From the IMG/VR virus record IMGVR_UViG_3300050821_001227, positions 19,211 through 83,210 of that record: a DNA stretch of 64,000 nt; one strand, 5' to 3'. Source of the stretch: a virus. The notes under the pieces are model-generated. The model was not told where the DNA came from, did not search any database, and saw nothing but the letters and a program-made list of their open reading frames with translations. A program made the position numbers and the translations under genes. This document shows, one piece after another, positions 24,414-34,000 of the stretch. Each line of letters starts with the position of its first letter. The stretch's first letter is position 1.

Positions 24414-24423
24414 GAAAGGGAAC
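24406..24423 (+). promoter_or_regulatory. hairpin sequestering the ribosome binding site of the endonuclease gene
   Basis: GTTCTTT (24406-24412) pairs with AGGGAAC (24417-24423), including T-G pairs, covering the AAAGGG Shine-Dalgarno of ATG 24426. It directly abuts the terminator stem. Confidence 0.6.
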
Positions 24424-24425
24424 AA

Positions 24426-24923
24426 ATGACTGAAAGATTCATAGGTCCGCACCGTAAATCGGGGCGTAGACCGAGACTACAGTGCAAGCACGGGCACGCG
24501 ATGACGGCAGACAATCTATACGTCTACAATTCTCCGCAAGGATATGTTGTACGAGAGTGCAAAATCTGTGTCACCGATAAGAACCATACACGCCATCAGC
24601 AGCTTCGCGAAAATCATTTGAATCGCAACTTCAATATCACGCAAACACGATACGATGCTTTGCTCTCGGAGCAGGGCGGCAAGTGTAAGATTTGTGGAAC
24701 GACGGAGCCCGGTGGTATGGGAGCGTTTCATATCGACCATGCCCACTCATGTTGTCCCGGCAAGAAGTGTTGCGGCAAGTGCATACGCGGACTGCTTTGT
24801 CGTAGATGCAACGACATGCTTGGTAAAGTTGCGGATAGTATAGAAGTGCTGAAGGCAATGATTGCCTACTTGGAGAGTTTCAAATGCAACACAACATCTT
24901 CGCTTTCACCGACATTGGTCTAG
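24426..24923 (+). CDS. endonuclease VII-type HNH protein
   Basis: 165 residues. N-terminal knuckle CKHGHAMTADN...RECKIC (about 20-48) and C-terminal catalytic part KCKICGTTEPGG, HIDHAHSC, a CCPGKKCCGKC insertion and IRGLLCRRCNDMLGKVADS. It is the best intact match to the two relics in this window (6829 and 52689). The CCxxxKCCGKC insert is unusual and may be an extra zinc site. Confidence 0.9.
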   Translation: MTERFIGPHRKSGRRPRLQCKHGHAMTADNLYVYNSPQGYVVRECKICVTDKNHTRHQQLRENHLNRNFNITQTRYDALLSEQGGKCKICGTTEPGGMGAFHIDHAHSCCPGKKCCGKCIRGLLCRRCNDMLGKVADSIEVLKAMIAYLESFKCNTTSSLSPTLV

Positions 24924-25099
24924 CCCCGCAGTTTCTCTCAATAAATCACAACGGAGAAGGCCGCTTTGAGGTAATAGCACGGTCCGCTCCCATGGGCGAT
25001 GAGGCGTATGGCGCGACGGCAGCCGTTGTGTTGAATGCCAAACAACTTCGTGAACTGGCTGAGACGCTGTTCTCCTTCGCATGCACGAGCGGAGCCTGA
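24884..25099 (+). CDS. small hypothetical protein
   Basis: 71 residues, overlapping the 3' end of the endonuclease gene by 40 bases, with GGAGAG upstream inside it. Mixed alpha/beta sequence (FEVIARSAPMGDEAYG, LNAKQLRELAETLF). No family recognised. Confidence 0.6.
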   Translation: MQHNIFAFTDIGLAPQFLSINHNGEGRFEVIARSAPMGDEAYGATAAVVLNAKQLRELAETLFSFACTSGA

Positions 25100-25100
25100 C

Positions 25101-25355
25101 ATGACGCAATTCAACAAACCGTTATATGAGCAATCGTGTCCGATTTGCGGGGACAATTGCTCGGGTAAGAAGCAAACAGCCGCAGACCACTGCCACGCCA
25201 CATTGAGGTTTCGAGCAATCATTTGTCAAGCCTGCAATGTTGCACTTGGTGCGGCACGGGAGCGTGCCGAGTTGCTTGGAGACGGCGCATTGGGGAAGTA
25301 TGTTCGGCAGCATAGTCTGCCAAGGGAGAACGCATATGCCGTTGGGCAAGGTTAA
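25101..25355 (+). CDS. mini endonuclease VII-like HNH protein
   Basis: 84 residues from ATG 25101, one base after the previous stop. It carries only the catalytic part: CPICGDNC, AADHCHATLRFRAI, CQACNVALGAARER. It is about half the length of its relatives and lacks the N-terminal DNA-binding half, so it may be a minimal nuclease or a degrading copy. It overlaps the next gene by 20 bases. Confidence 0.75.
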   Translation: MTQFNKPLYEQSCPICGDNCSGKKQTAADHCHATLRFRAIICQACNVALGAARERAELLGDGALGKYVRQHSLPRENAYAVGQG

Positions 25356-25920
25356 TTCTGGAGACTATCGTAACGGAAATCCTGTGACGTGGACTCCATC
25401 ACCAACGCACTTTGGCACCCCGGTTTCAAATCCCGAGCCGCAAGGCAACGTGATTCCGCAATCGAATGCTACGCTAGACGGCAATCCAGTGACGTGGACG
25501 CCAAGTCCTAAGCACTTCGGCAATACGGTTGAATTTTCACTGCAACCGGTGCCACCCATCGTTATCGTTGAGGCTGGCGGGTCTGGGTCAGTCAACATAA
25601 ACTTGACCCAACTTTTGGACTCTCCCACGGCCACACTAACGTACACGGGAGCACCTGTCGGTGTTACAATTTCTTTCGCGCCCAATCCTGACACTGGAAC
25701 AAGTGTTGCGGAGATTACGGTCGCGGCTTCCGTCCCTGTCGGAAAATACACCATCGAGGTAGACGGAGCAGGAGCGCAAGAAACAAACCACACAAACATT
25801 CACCTTGTTGTTGTGGGCACAAGTGTTCCGGGCGAAGCCTTTGGCTTCTTGCTTGAAAATGGATCGGGTGTGCTTCTGTTGGAAGACGGCACCATACTCT
25901 TGCTGGAAAATCAGAGTTAA
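25336..25920 (+). CDS. tail-associated protein with repeated GNPVTWTPSP motif
   Basis: 194 residues from ATG 25336 (AGGGAGAACGCAT upstream). The motif GNPVTWTPSP(T/K)HFG occurs twice in the first 60 residues. The middle is an Ig-like beta domain. The last residues (FLLENGSGVLLLEDGTILLLE) form a repeated strand motif seen at the ends of other phage appendage proteins. Probably a small virion or fibre-associated protein. Confidence 0.65.
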   Translation: MPLGKVNSGDYRNGNPVTWTPSPTHFGTPVSNPEPQGNVIPQSNATLDGNPVTWTPSPKHFGNTVEFSLQPVPPIVIVEAGGSGSVNINLTQLLDSPTATLTYTGAPVGVTISFAPNPDTGTSVAEITVAASVPVGKYTIEVDGAGAQETNHTNIHLVVVGTSVPGEAFGFLLENGSGVLLLEDGTILLLENQS

Positions 25921-25929
25921 GGAGAATTT

Positions 25930-27525
25930 ATGGCAAATACAAAAATTAGTGCGCTGCCCTCGGGTAATCCAGCGCAGGCGGGAGACATCATTCCGATTGA
26001 CCGAGCAGGAGCAAATTTTGGCATCACTGCGGGCAGCGTCGGAACGTTGTTTAGCGGTATCGGGTCGGCAGTGATTTTGGCTGACGATATGGTGGGAGCC
26101 GACTGGGGCGCGAAAGTTCAAGCAGCCGATACGCAACTCGGCGTCACTGCCGGGGAGATTTGGATCACGCAAGCAGCAGGAACATCTGCGCCTGCGGCAA
26201 ACATCACTTTGAACAACGGCCACGTTCTGCGGTTCTTGCAAGGCGGGACATGGGCATTGGGTGCGCATAGCATCATCATTCCTGCTGGAGTTCTCGGTGC
26301 CGCTATTATCGGCTCAGGCGGAATCGAGACCACCGGACTGACTTATACCGGAACCGGGTTCGCCATTGTGGTTGGAGCAGCAGGGGCAACGCTAACTGAA
26401 GGCGTAACCCTACAAGATTTGTTCATTCAATGTCAGAGCGCATCAGATAACGCCGGATGCGTGCAACTTTTGGTCACGCTGTTTGTTAACCTCGTGCGAT
26501 GCTCATTAGCCTGTAACACGGCGCATGCTCAATACGGCGTTCTGTCAGATGGAACAGGTAACTTTTCATCCTACACGACGCTCCAATTCTGCACAATCAA
26601 CCTCGCTAAGTTCGCTGTTAAGTTCACAGGATCAAGCAACGCCAACATTCTTATTGGGGGCAGCGCTACGGGAAACTTATCGGTTGTTGCTGGGTCGATT
26701 GGCGTGGATATCGACAACGGCGACAGTTGCAACTTGATGAATTTTGACATTGAGAGTTATGCAATTGGGCTGCGCTTAAATTCATCCCACACATTGGTGA
26801 ATGCTCTACGTTCCGAAGCCAATACAACGGATGTGAACTTCACAGCCTCGGCCACTTCCAACAAAGTTTTTACGATTGATGCATCGGGAACTCTGACCGT
26901 CGTTAATTCTGGAGGAGCGACTAACCAGATTTTGTATTCGGACCAAGCGCTTGCTTTAGCGATAGCCGACATCAACACATCGGGGCAAGTAACCGCCACG
27001 CACCTTGCAGCGGCATTGCCAGTGAATCAGGGAGGGACTTCTCAGACGCAAGCAGGCCAGTACGGCCTGATGATTGCCCGTAGCGCCGTTAACGTATTGC
27101 AATCCACTCAAGCCGAGGCTGTGGTCTTTACCGCTACTATTCCAGCGGGATTTCTTACCGCTAATGGAGTGGTTGATATTGCACTTGCTGTGCGCAATTT
27201 GACGGTTACGGGTTCGAATACGTATCGCATTCGTGTAGGCGCTCACGGAAGCGGTCTGACCGGAGCAATCATTGCGAGTACCGCATCGGCTAGTTCAAAT
27301 ATTCAGATGACTTTTCGAGGGACACTGGCCAATCGAGGAGCAACCAATTCTCAACTTGGGGCCTTCCTCATTCAGTCAGCCAACACCGTGGATGGTTCCT
27401 CGCAGCACAGTACCGCATCGGTTGACACCACCGCTGCATGGGACATAGTCGTCACAATGCAGCAAACAAATGCAGACGCCAGTGGCGCAGATTTTCAAAG
27501 CGCGTGCGTCATCGTTTATCCATAA
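25930..27525 (+). CDS. tail fibre or tailspike protein with beta-helix
   Basis: 531 residues, with TAAGGAGAATTT upstream. The first 40 residues (KISALPSGNPAQAGDIIPID) are a typical phage fibre N-terminus. Residues about 85-310 contain the short Gly/Asn-rich strand repeats of a right-handed beta-helix (GVTLQDLFIQCQSASDNAG). The C-terminal 130 residues are a beta-rich domain like trimeric fibre tips. Likely contacts the host surface. Confidence 0.75.
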   Translation: MANTKISALPSGNPAQAGDIIPIDRAGANFGITAGSVGTLFSGIGSAVILADDMVGADWGAKVQAADTQLGVTAGEIWITQAAGTSAPAANITLNNGHVLRFLQGGTWALGAHSIIIPAGVLGAAIIGSGGIETTGLTYTGTGFAIVVGAAGATLTEGVTLQDLFIQCQSASDNAGCVQLLVTLFVNLVRCSLACNTAHAQYGVLSDGTGNFSSYTTLQFCTINLAKFAVKFTGSSNANILIGGSATGNLSVVAGSIGVDIDNGDSCNLMNFDIESYAIGLRLNSSHTLVNALRSEANTTDVNFTASATSNKVFTIDASGTLTVVNSGGATNQILYSDQALALAIADINTSGQVTATHLAAALPVNQGGTSQTQAGQYGLMIARSAVNVLQSTQAEAVVFTATIPAGFLTANGVVDIALAVRNLTVTGSNTYRIRVGAHGSGLTGAIIASTASASSNIQMTFRGTLANRGATNSQLGAFLIQSANTVDGSSQHSTASVDTTAAWDIVVTMQQTNADASGADFQSACVIVYP

Positions 27526-27678
27526 GATTCACCGTGGCGCGCCGACCAACGCAATTGGGACGGCTGTTTTCGCGGTTGATTTTATCGTAGAATGTTTAGG
27601 TAATTAAGCAAGACGTGGAACAGAGGACTTCTAAAGAAGGCCACGTAAATATGTGCTCTGGAGGAAAAGGAAACGACA
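27526..27678 (+). other. intergenic region with weak promoter-like elements
   Basis: 153 bases with no gene. TTGATT and TAGAAT occur in the AT-rich middle but do not form a convincing spacing. A CTCTGGAGGAAAAGG variant of the leader block lies at 27657-27671. Confidence 0.4.
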
Positions 27679-28479
27679 ATGAAGAATCTGTTACTAGCCG
27701 CAGTTCTGGCCCTGAGCACATTGTGCGTCGGCCAAGAAGCCACCACGATTTCAACCACGCCCGCTCCCACACAGGCGACCCAGTCACTCGCGAGTAGCGT
27801 CTACAAAGCTGTGACGCTGCTCTACAGTCAGGACGAAAACGGCGGGATGCACATGCACTGTACGGCCACCGCGTACAAGAAGACGGAAAAGGGATATCGG
27901 TTCGTGACCGCGTCCCATTGCGTACCGGGCGAGTCTCCCGAGGAGCAAGCAGACACCAAGTATTTCATCACGGCGGACGCCGAAGGTGAGAAGACGTACA
28001 TCAAGGCGACACTCGTTGCGGCCAGCGACAAGACTAGCGGCGAAGACTTCGCGATCTTCCAAGTGGACACGAAGGCGAACTTCGAAGTCATCCCACTGGG
28101 AGACAATGCTAAGCTGCATCTGGGATCGCAAGTCATCGACGTAGCCGGGCCTCTTGGTCTAGGCAAGCAGTTCTTCCAAGGATACGTCAGCAACCTGAAG
28201 TTGGATCGTCCCAAGCTGGACGCTGGCGAGATTCAATGGAAAGACGTGATGCTCGTTGTGATCGGTGGCGGACCCGGTTCTAGCGGATCGTCCATCGTCT
28301 CCGAAGAACAGAAAGCAATCGTCGGTTTCCTCGTCGGTAGCTTCAGCGCGAACATCGGCGTCATTTGCGTTCCTGTCGATGATTTCAAAGTGTTCGAAAG
28401 CAAAGTTGATGCCGGATCGTACGGCGACAAATCGGCCCTCGAACGGATGATTAAGAAAGTCATCAACGAGAAGAAATAG
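27679..28479 (+). CDS. secreted trypsin-like serine protease
   Basis: 266 residues. The N-terminus MKNLLLAAVLALSTLCVG is a signal peptide. The catalytic triad is visible as H80 (VTASHC),  D123 (GEDFAIF) and S202 (GPGSSGSS). Cys61 and Cys81 flank the His as in the conserved trypsin disulfide. It would act in the periplasm or outside the cell, or on the virion. Such a gene between fibre and connector genes is unusual; it may have been picked up from a host, or process surface or tail proteins. Confidence 0.85.
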   Translation: MKNLLLAAVLALSTLCVGQEATTISTTPAPTQATQSLASSVYKAVTLLYSQDENGGMHMHCTATAYKKTEKGYRFVTASHCVPGESPEEQADTKYFITADAEGEKTYIKATLVAASDKTSGEDFAIFQVDTKANFEVIPLGDNAKLHLGSQVIDVAGPLGLGKQFFQGYVSNLKLDRPKLDAGEIQWKDVMLVVIGGGPGSSGSSIVSEEQKAIVGFLVGSFSANIGVICVPVDDFKVFESKVDAGSYGDKSALERMIKKVINEKK

Positions 28480-28487
28480 GAGTTACC

Positions 28488-29441
28488 GTGGCACTCGCAA
28501 CGAATACAATACTGGGCTCGATGGAGTGGGCGAAGCGATTTAACTTCAACCGACCATCGGGCATCGGCAGCCGTCTGGAGCCTGCAAAGACCAGCGCAAA
28601 CATCGTGATGCAGACGATCCTCAGTCCGCCATTCAAATGGTGGTGGAATAATGAGGAGTGGACGTTCACATGTTCGCCCACGCCTCTCACTGCTACACCC
28701 ACAGGTAACGTTAGCATCACTGCTGGCATCCTCACCATGACGGTGACGACCACAATTGGCGTGCAGCAGATCATTCTGTTGAGCGGCTTCACGGCAGCAA
28801 CTGTGCTGAACGGCCAGTCGGCAGTCATGCTGACGAACAACGGAACCACGATTACGGCGCAGATCAACCTGCCCAATCTGACTCCTACTGCGGCAACAGG
28901 CGGGCTAATCACTGCCGGGAGCACGCAGGATTATTCGCTATTGATTCCCGAGTTCAGCCACATTGAGCACGCCAGCGTTCTCGACATATCTAAGACCCCG
29001 AACAAGTGGATCGAACTGACCGTGAAGGACAGTCTGGCACTCGATAGCAACACCGGGCGTCCTGAGTTCATCGAACCGCACATACAGGACGCGGCAGGCA
29101 ATGTCACGTTCCGTCTCATGAAGGCTCCGAACTTGGCGTACCCTGTGTCGATACACATCCAAAAGACGGCAGTGCAGGTCACTAGCCTCAACCAAACGTG
29201 GGCTCCGATTCCGGACTTCATGGAGTACATCTACAATCAAGGATTCTTGGCTGCCATGTACGCCTTCTCCGACGATCCTCGTCGCGCCGAAGCAAGTCAG
29301 AAGTTCGTCACCCATCTGTTGGGACGACAATCTGGCATCTCGGCCACCGACCGCAATATCTTCTTGAACAACTGGAATGACCTGACCGAACTGGAAAAAA
29401 TGACCATGAGCCAAGGAGTTCAGGCGCGAGGAAATGGATAA
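28488..29441 (+). CDS. structural protein, putative head-tail connector (paralog of 23010 gene)
   Basis: 317 residues after AGGAGTTACC. Core segments (PPFKWWWNNEEW, STQDYSLLIPEFSHIEHAS, PNKWIELTVKDSL, WAPIPDFMEYIYNQGFLAAMYAFSDDPR) line up in order with the protein at 23010. Residues about 60-145 are an inserted beta-rich domain. Likely a gene duplication with different insertions; virion location inferred. Confidence 0.65.
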   Translation: MALATNTILGSMEWAKRFNFNRPSGIGSRLEPAKTSANIVMQTILSPPFKWWWNNEEWTFTCSPTPLTATPTGNVSITAGILTMTVTTTIGVQQIILLSGFTAATVLNGQSAVMLTNNGTTITAQINLPNLTPTAATGGLITAGSTQDYSLLIPEFSHIEHASVLDISKTPNKWIELTVKDSLALDSNTGRPEFIEPHIQDAAGNVTFRLMKAPNLAYPVSIHIQKTAVQVTSLNQTWAPIPDFMEYIYNQGFLAAMYAFSDDPRRAEASQKFVTHLLGRQSGISATDRNIFLNNWNDLTELEKMTMSQGVQARGNG

Positions 29442-29443
29442 CC

Positions 29444-29857
29444 ATGCAGTGTATCATCTGCCACGGTGAGTTTGAGCAAACACGGTCCAATCGAGTCTGT
29501 TGCTCACACAAGTGTGCGCAGGCGAAGTGGTTTCGCGACCAAGGGGCTAACTACTTCGCAGATAGATATGCAGCAAACCCAGAAGCTGCAAAGGCTGCGG
29601 TAAAGAGGCACACCGCAAAATTAAAAGATATTGTCTATCTGGCTACTGTAATAGACCCAAAGTTTCTAACGCTCGACCACGTCAATAACGACGGGCACGA
29701 GCATCGCAAAGTTTTGAAGCATCGCAATCCTGCAACGCTATATCGCTGGATTATAGAGAACAACTTCCCACCGATGTTTCAGGTACTCTGCTTTAACTGC
29801 AACTGTGGCAAGAATGTAAATGGCGGCATCTGTCCGCATTTCGGAGATAAATTATGA
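29444..29857 (+). CDS. HNH-like endonuclease
   Basis: 137 residues. N-terminal zinc finger CIICHGEF...CCSHKCAQAKWF (3-29). Catalytic region FLTLDHVNNDGHEHRK near 82-97, then FQVLCFNCNCGKNVNGG-type zinc residues and a final CPH. This is a widespread phage HNH subfamily. It starts three bases after the previous stop and overlaps the next gene by four bases, so it is well fitted into the tail operon. Confidence 0.88.
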   Translation: MQCIICHGEFEQTRSNRVCCSHKCAQAKWFRDQGANYFADRYAANPEAAKAAVKRHTAKLKDIVYLATVIDPKFLTLDHVNNDGHEHRKVLKHRNPATLYRWIIENNFPPMFQVLCFNCNCGKNVNGGICPHFGDKL

Positions 29858-31053
29858 GTGCTCCTACAAAGGTGCAATTGGTTGGTGGGCATTTCCAAGA
29901 CACGATGGGCAACATTCTCGCAGAAGGCTCCTTGGTGATGGAGTTGGTGCAGGATGAGCAACTCTCCAACAGCACTGGGCAGGTTTGCGGCGGCATAAAA
30001 ATTACCGTACCACTGGACGAGGAAGGTAACGTGTTCGGTACCTCTGGTGATGAGTCGGAGCCTAACCAGTACGTATGGCCCACTGACGTGATGACGCCTT
30101 CGGGCGCTTCTTATACTGTGTGGGGATATGCGGCAGATGGGCAGCTTGCTTGGGGTCCGAATTACAATCTTCTGGTTCCCAGTGGCGCAACGTTTGATGT
30201 TGATAACTGGATTCCTAATTCGACGGGGAACAATGGTGCCGGAAATACAGGCGGCATCACTCTTCAAACAAACGGAACCAATAACGGCAGTCAGCAGTTA
30301 CTTGATTTACAACAAGGTGCGAACATTACTTTGACCGACAACGGTTCTGGGCAGATTACAATTTCGTCTGCCGGGTCGAGTGGTCCGAGAAACCGAAGCT
30401 GGCATGGTTGGACTACGGATGGTTCGGATGCAGTCATTTCTCCAGTAGACGGTTTTGGTTGTACACCTTCGGGTTCAAGTTCCTCCGGTCTTGGTGTCGC
30501 ACCAACTGCTGCACTACCAGCGATGGTAAACATCAACACAGGTGCCGCGTCAAGCGTTCAGTACGTAGCTGCGAATGGGTCTCCTCACACAGTTGGCAAA
30601 ACTGTTACATTAGGCATTTTGGGGTTGGTTGAGTTAAAAGCGCAGCAACCCGCGACAACTACGAAGCGCGTATGGATTGGTTTGTTGGGCGGTATGCCAA
30701 ACAATGCGACATTTTATGCATCGGATACTCCAGTCGAACCGACGTGCGCATTCAGGTACTCGACCCATGCAAGCGATACCGCGTGGGAATGTGTTGTCAC
30801 GGACGGTACGACCCAGTTGACCGTTAGTTCGAGCGTTGCTATTGACACCGCACTGCACACATTCGCGATTCAATTCACGACTCCAAATGTTTTGTTTTTC
30901 ATTGACGGAGTATTGGTCGCAACTGTAGCAATTACGACTACAACCCTGACCACGGCTACGGGGTTCTGTCCGTGCATGACGGTGGATAACGTTGGGTCAA
31001 GTAACAATGTGTCGTCGAATCTCAGTTACATTTATTGGGACACAAACGTCTAA
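29854..31053 (+). CDS. tail fibre or minor tail protein with lectin-like C-terminus
   Basis: 399 residues. N-terminal beta domain (KVQLVGGHFQDTMGNILAEG...) followed by a Gly/Asn/Thr-rich linker (about 120-180). The C-terminal 200 residues (LHTFAIQFTTPNVLFFIDGV) look like a concanavalin-type beta sandwich. Probably host recognition or tail structure. Confidence 0.65.
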   Translation: MSAPTKVQLVGGHFQDTMGNILAEGSLVMELVQDEQLSNSTGQVCGGIKITVPLDEEGNVFGTSGDESEPNQYVWPTDVMTPSGASYTVWGYAADGQLAWGPNYNLLVPSGATFDVDNWIPNSTGNNGAGNTGGITLQTNGTNNGSQQLLDLQQGANITLTDNGSGQITISSAGSSGPRNRSWHGWTTDGSDAVISPVDGFGCTPSGSSSSGLGVAPTAALPAMVNINTGAASSVQYVAANGSPHTVGKTVTLGILGLVELKAQQPATTTKRVWIGLLGGMPNNATFYASDTPVEPTCAFRYSTHASDTAWECVVTDGTTQLTVSSSVAIDTALHTFAIQFTTPNVLFFIDGVLVATVAITTTTLTTATGFCPCMTVDNVGSSNNVSSNLSYIYWDTNV

Positions 31054-31063
31054 GGAGCACTAA

Positions 31064-34000
31064 ATGCCAGCACAGATTCCAGCAAATGGCGGACAGCCAC
31101 AGAAACCTACGAAGTCGGCGTCCCTGTACACTGGACGATTTTTCCAAGGTCTTAATACAAACAGAAGCCCGCTGCGTATGGGCGGGATGACTTGGATTTA
31201 CGAGAAGTTCTACGGCGGGCAGAACGATGCTTTGATCGGCGGACTTAACACAGAAATCAGCAATCGTCTGACCCTGTGCCGTCGTCCCGGCAACCCTGTC
31301 TACACCAATCCCACGAGTGGTGTAGTCAGCGCCACGTTTGACGACGTGGATCGTTTTGAGTCGTTCCACTTGCTTGGTCCCACGACCGAGGACATTGATG
31401 TTATGATCGACACCGTTGGAACCTCTGGTGGCGATCAGCCTAGCATCTGGACAGGTCTGGATGCTACTGGCGTACGCGGAACCTTTCCGGGCGGAAGCAA
31501 AAAACAACTTGTGTTCCAGAAGTCTGTGGCGCAGCAAGCGTACATGGAATCGGTCGGCAACACTCTGTTCTTTGGTGATGGCGCTGAACAGCGTAAATGG
31601 CTGGAGACGGTCATTACGTGGGCAAGCATTCCTTCGGGCGTGCTCTCAGCCGGACAGTACCCGTACTACACGACGTACCTTGTCGATTCGAATTTTAACA
31701 TCCAACAATTGATCGGCACGATTCTAAACAACTCGGGCAGTTCCAACCACGTCACTATCGCCTCCGATGGCGTCACGGTGACGTTGAACTTTGCGTCTGC
31801 TGGCGTTGTCACGAACTCAGGGCTGGTATCTGGTACCACGGCACTGCCGCAATCTGGCAGCCCGGTTACCTTCATCGACTTTACAACCGTCACACAGTTG
31901 AACGGCCAGCTTGGGTACGTCACCAATATCGCGGGAGCCGTTGTGACCGTGGTTCTGACTACCGCAGTTGCGCCTCACTCTGTTGTGTCCGATCCCGGCA
32001 ACATGATTATCGTGAATGGCGGAACACCGACCAAAGGTAACAGCGAACCGACATGGGCAACTGTCGCGCTGGCACCCGCAGCCGTGTGGCCTTTCCCTGA
32101 TAACGTTCTCACCATCGACGGCACCGCGCTGTGGATCAATCGCAGCCTAGTCACGTCTACACAAGCCGCAGGTATTTTCAACTGGGGTATCAAGGGACCG
32201 ACAGGGCAATTGGCCAAGGTCTCGCCGAATATTGGCAGCGGAACATGGCAGCCGAACACGTACTACTCGCTCGATGGCGTACTGATCGATAGCAACGGAA
32301 ACCTTCAACAGGTCTCCACGGTTGGCACTGGCGGAGCAGTAACCCCGACTTGGCAGACGAGTGTTGGTCTGGTCACCAGCGCAACAGGCGGAACCGCAAA
32401 ATGGACGATGATCCAGACTGCGGCTTCTCTGACGTACGCAAGCGGCACCGTGTACTGTCCAGAGCACGTCGATCCTATTTCCGGGCAACCTGTGAATGGG
32501 ACCGGACAGTACATCAAGCAGAACGCTGCTGGCGTACCTTGCTTGTTTCAGCTTCAACCGAACATCCAGCCGCAAATCATTCAGCAAGCGGCAACACCGT
32601 CGAACACTAACATGAGTGCGGGCGACTATGTTGATCTGTGGTACTACGCTGGAGACGGCAATTCCGGATTATTCAAACCCGTGCCAGCCACAACTGGTGG
32701 CGCAACGGCGACCGCAAAAGTCAACAGTTTGATTTTCAATCCCGGTCCGGACCCGAACGAACAACCCATGGTTAATGCTACGCTGAACCAAGCGGGCGAA
32801 ATCACGGGTGTCACGACTCCGTGGGCAAGCGCGACCGCGAATTACAGCATGGTGGCTTTGTTCTCTGTCCTCATCACGCCAGAGTTCATGTTGGCTACTG
32901 GCGGACAATGCCAGTTGCTCATAAGCCACGATGACGGAATGGTCATCGGCTGCGCTCAGTCGAACGTGACATGGGCAGGCCCGCAGAACCTCAACGGTCA
33001 GTCAGTGTCAGCCCTGAACAGCTTCGCTCTGATTGGCGGAAACAACGTCAATGGCGATGTTGAAGATACCGGAATCATCACCTTCCCGAACGCGGGCGTG
33101 TATGATTTCGAAATCAACTACTTTCAAAACATTAACGAACAAACACTTGTCGTGCAGATGAACGGCTTCACGCCTCCTCCTGCTGTCGGTCCTTACACCG
33201 TCACATCCTGCGCTAATGCATCGGCAGGAAGCACTGTGTACGCCGGGACGTTCCCGGTTGGTGTTGCAAGTCCAGTCGGACAGACGTTCGACGTTACGGG
33301 CTTCGTCACGAATCCGGGCAACAATGGGTACTGGCCTTGCACAGCAGCGACGACCACGCACTTGACGTTGACCAACCCGAACGGTGTTGCAGAGACGGCA
33401 ACCGCTGTGGCGACGTGTAAGAGCATTCGTACGATGGCAGCAGCATCGGCACCTTCTTGGCCCTCATGGGGCGTAGGAAGTGCGCCGGGCTATCCTTCTG
33501 TCACAGAGCAAGGCAGCTATCCCGGTAATGGGCACGGTGTGTACGCCCCCACGGGCGGAACCGCGACATGGAACAACCATGGGCCTGCGGCAGACTTTGT
33601 GTTCAAAGCGAACCAGAGTTTTACGCTGGCTGACACCATCACTACGGATGTCAACCAGAATCAAGAAGCGCCCTATCGAACGGGCTACACTTCTACGGTT
33701 CAACCGACTTGGCAGAAGGCGCTCAACGCGCTGACCACCGATAACCCGAATCTGGTATGGATCAATCAAGGTCCACAGGCTTCGACCGCAAATCCGACGA
33801 CACTGACCGCAGCTTCTGGTTGGAAGTACGGAGTCGCGCTTGTCAACTCTCTTGACGACACCGTATCCAATATGTCTCAGTTCTCACCGACTACAGGGCC
33901 AGTGACGAATGCGTCATACATCAACATCCCAGCAGGGTACGGCTTGCCGCCGATTGCGCAGATCGACCCGCAAGCAGACTATGTCAACATCTACCGTACG

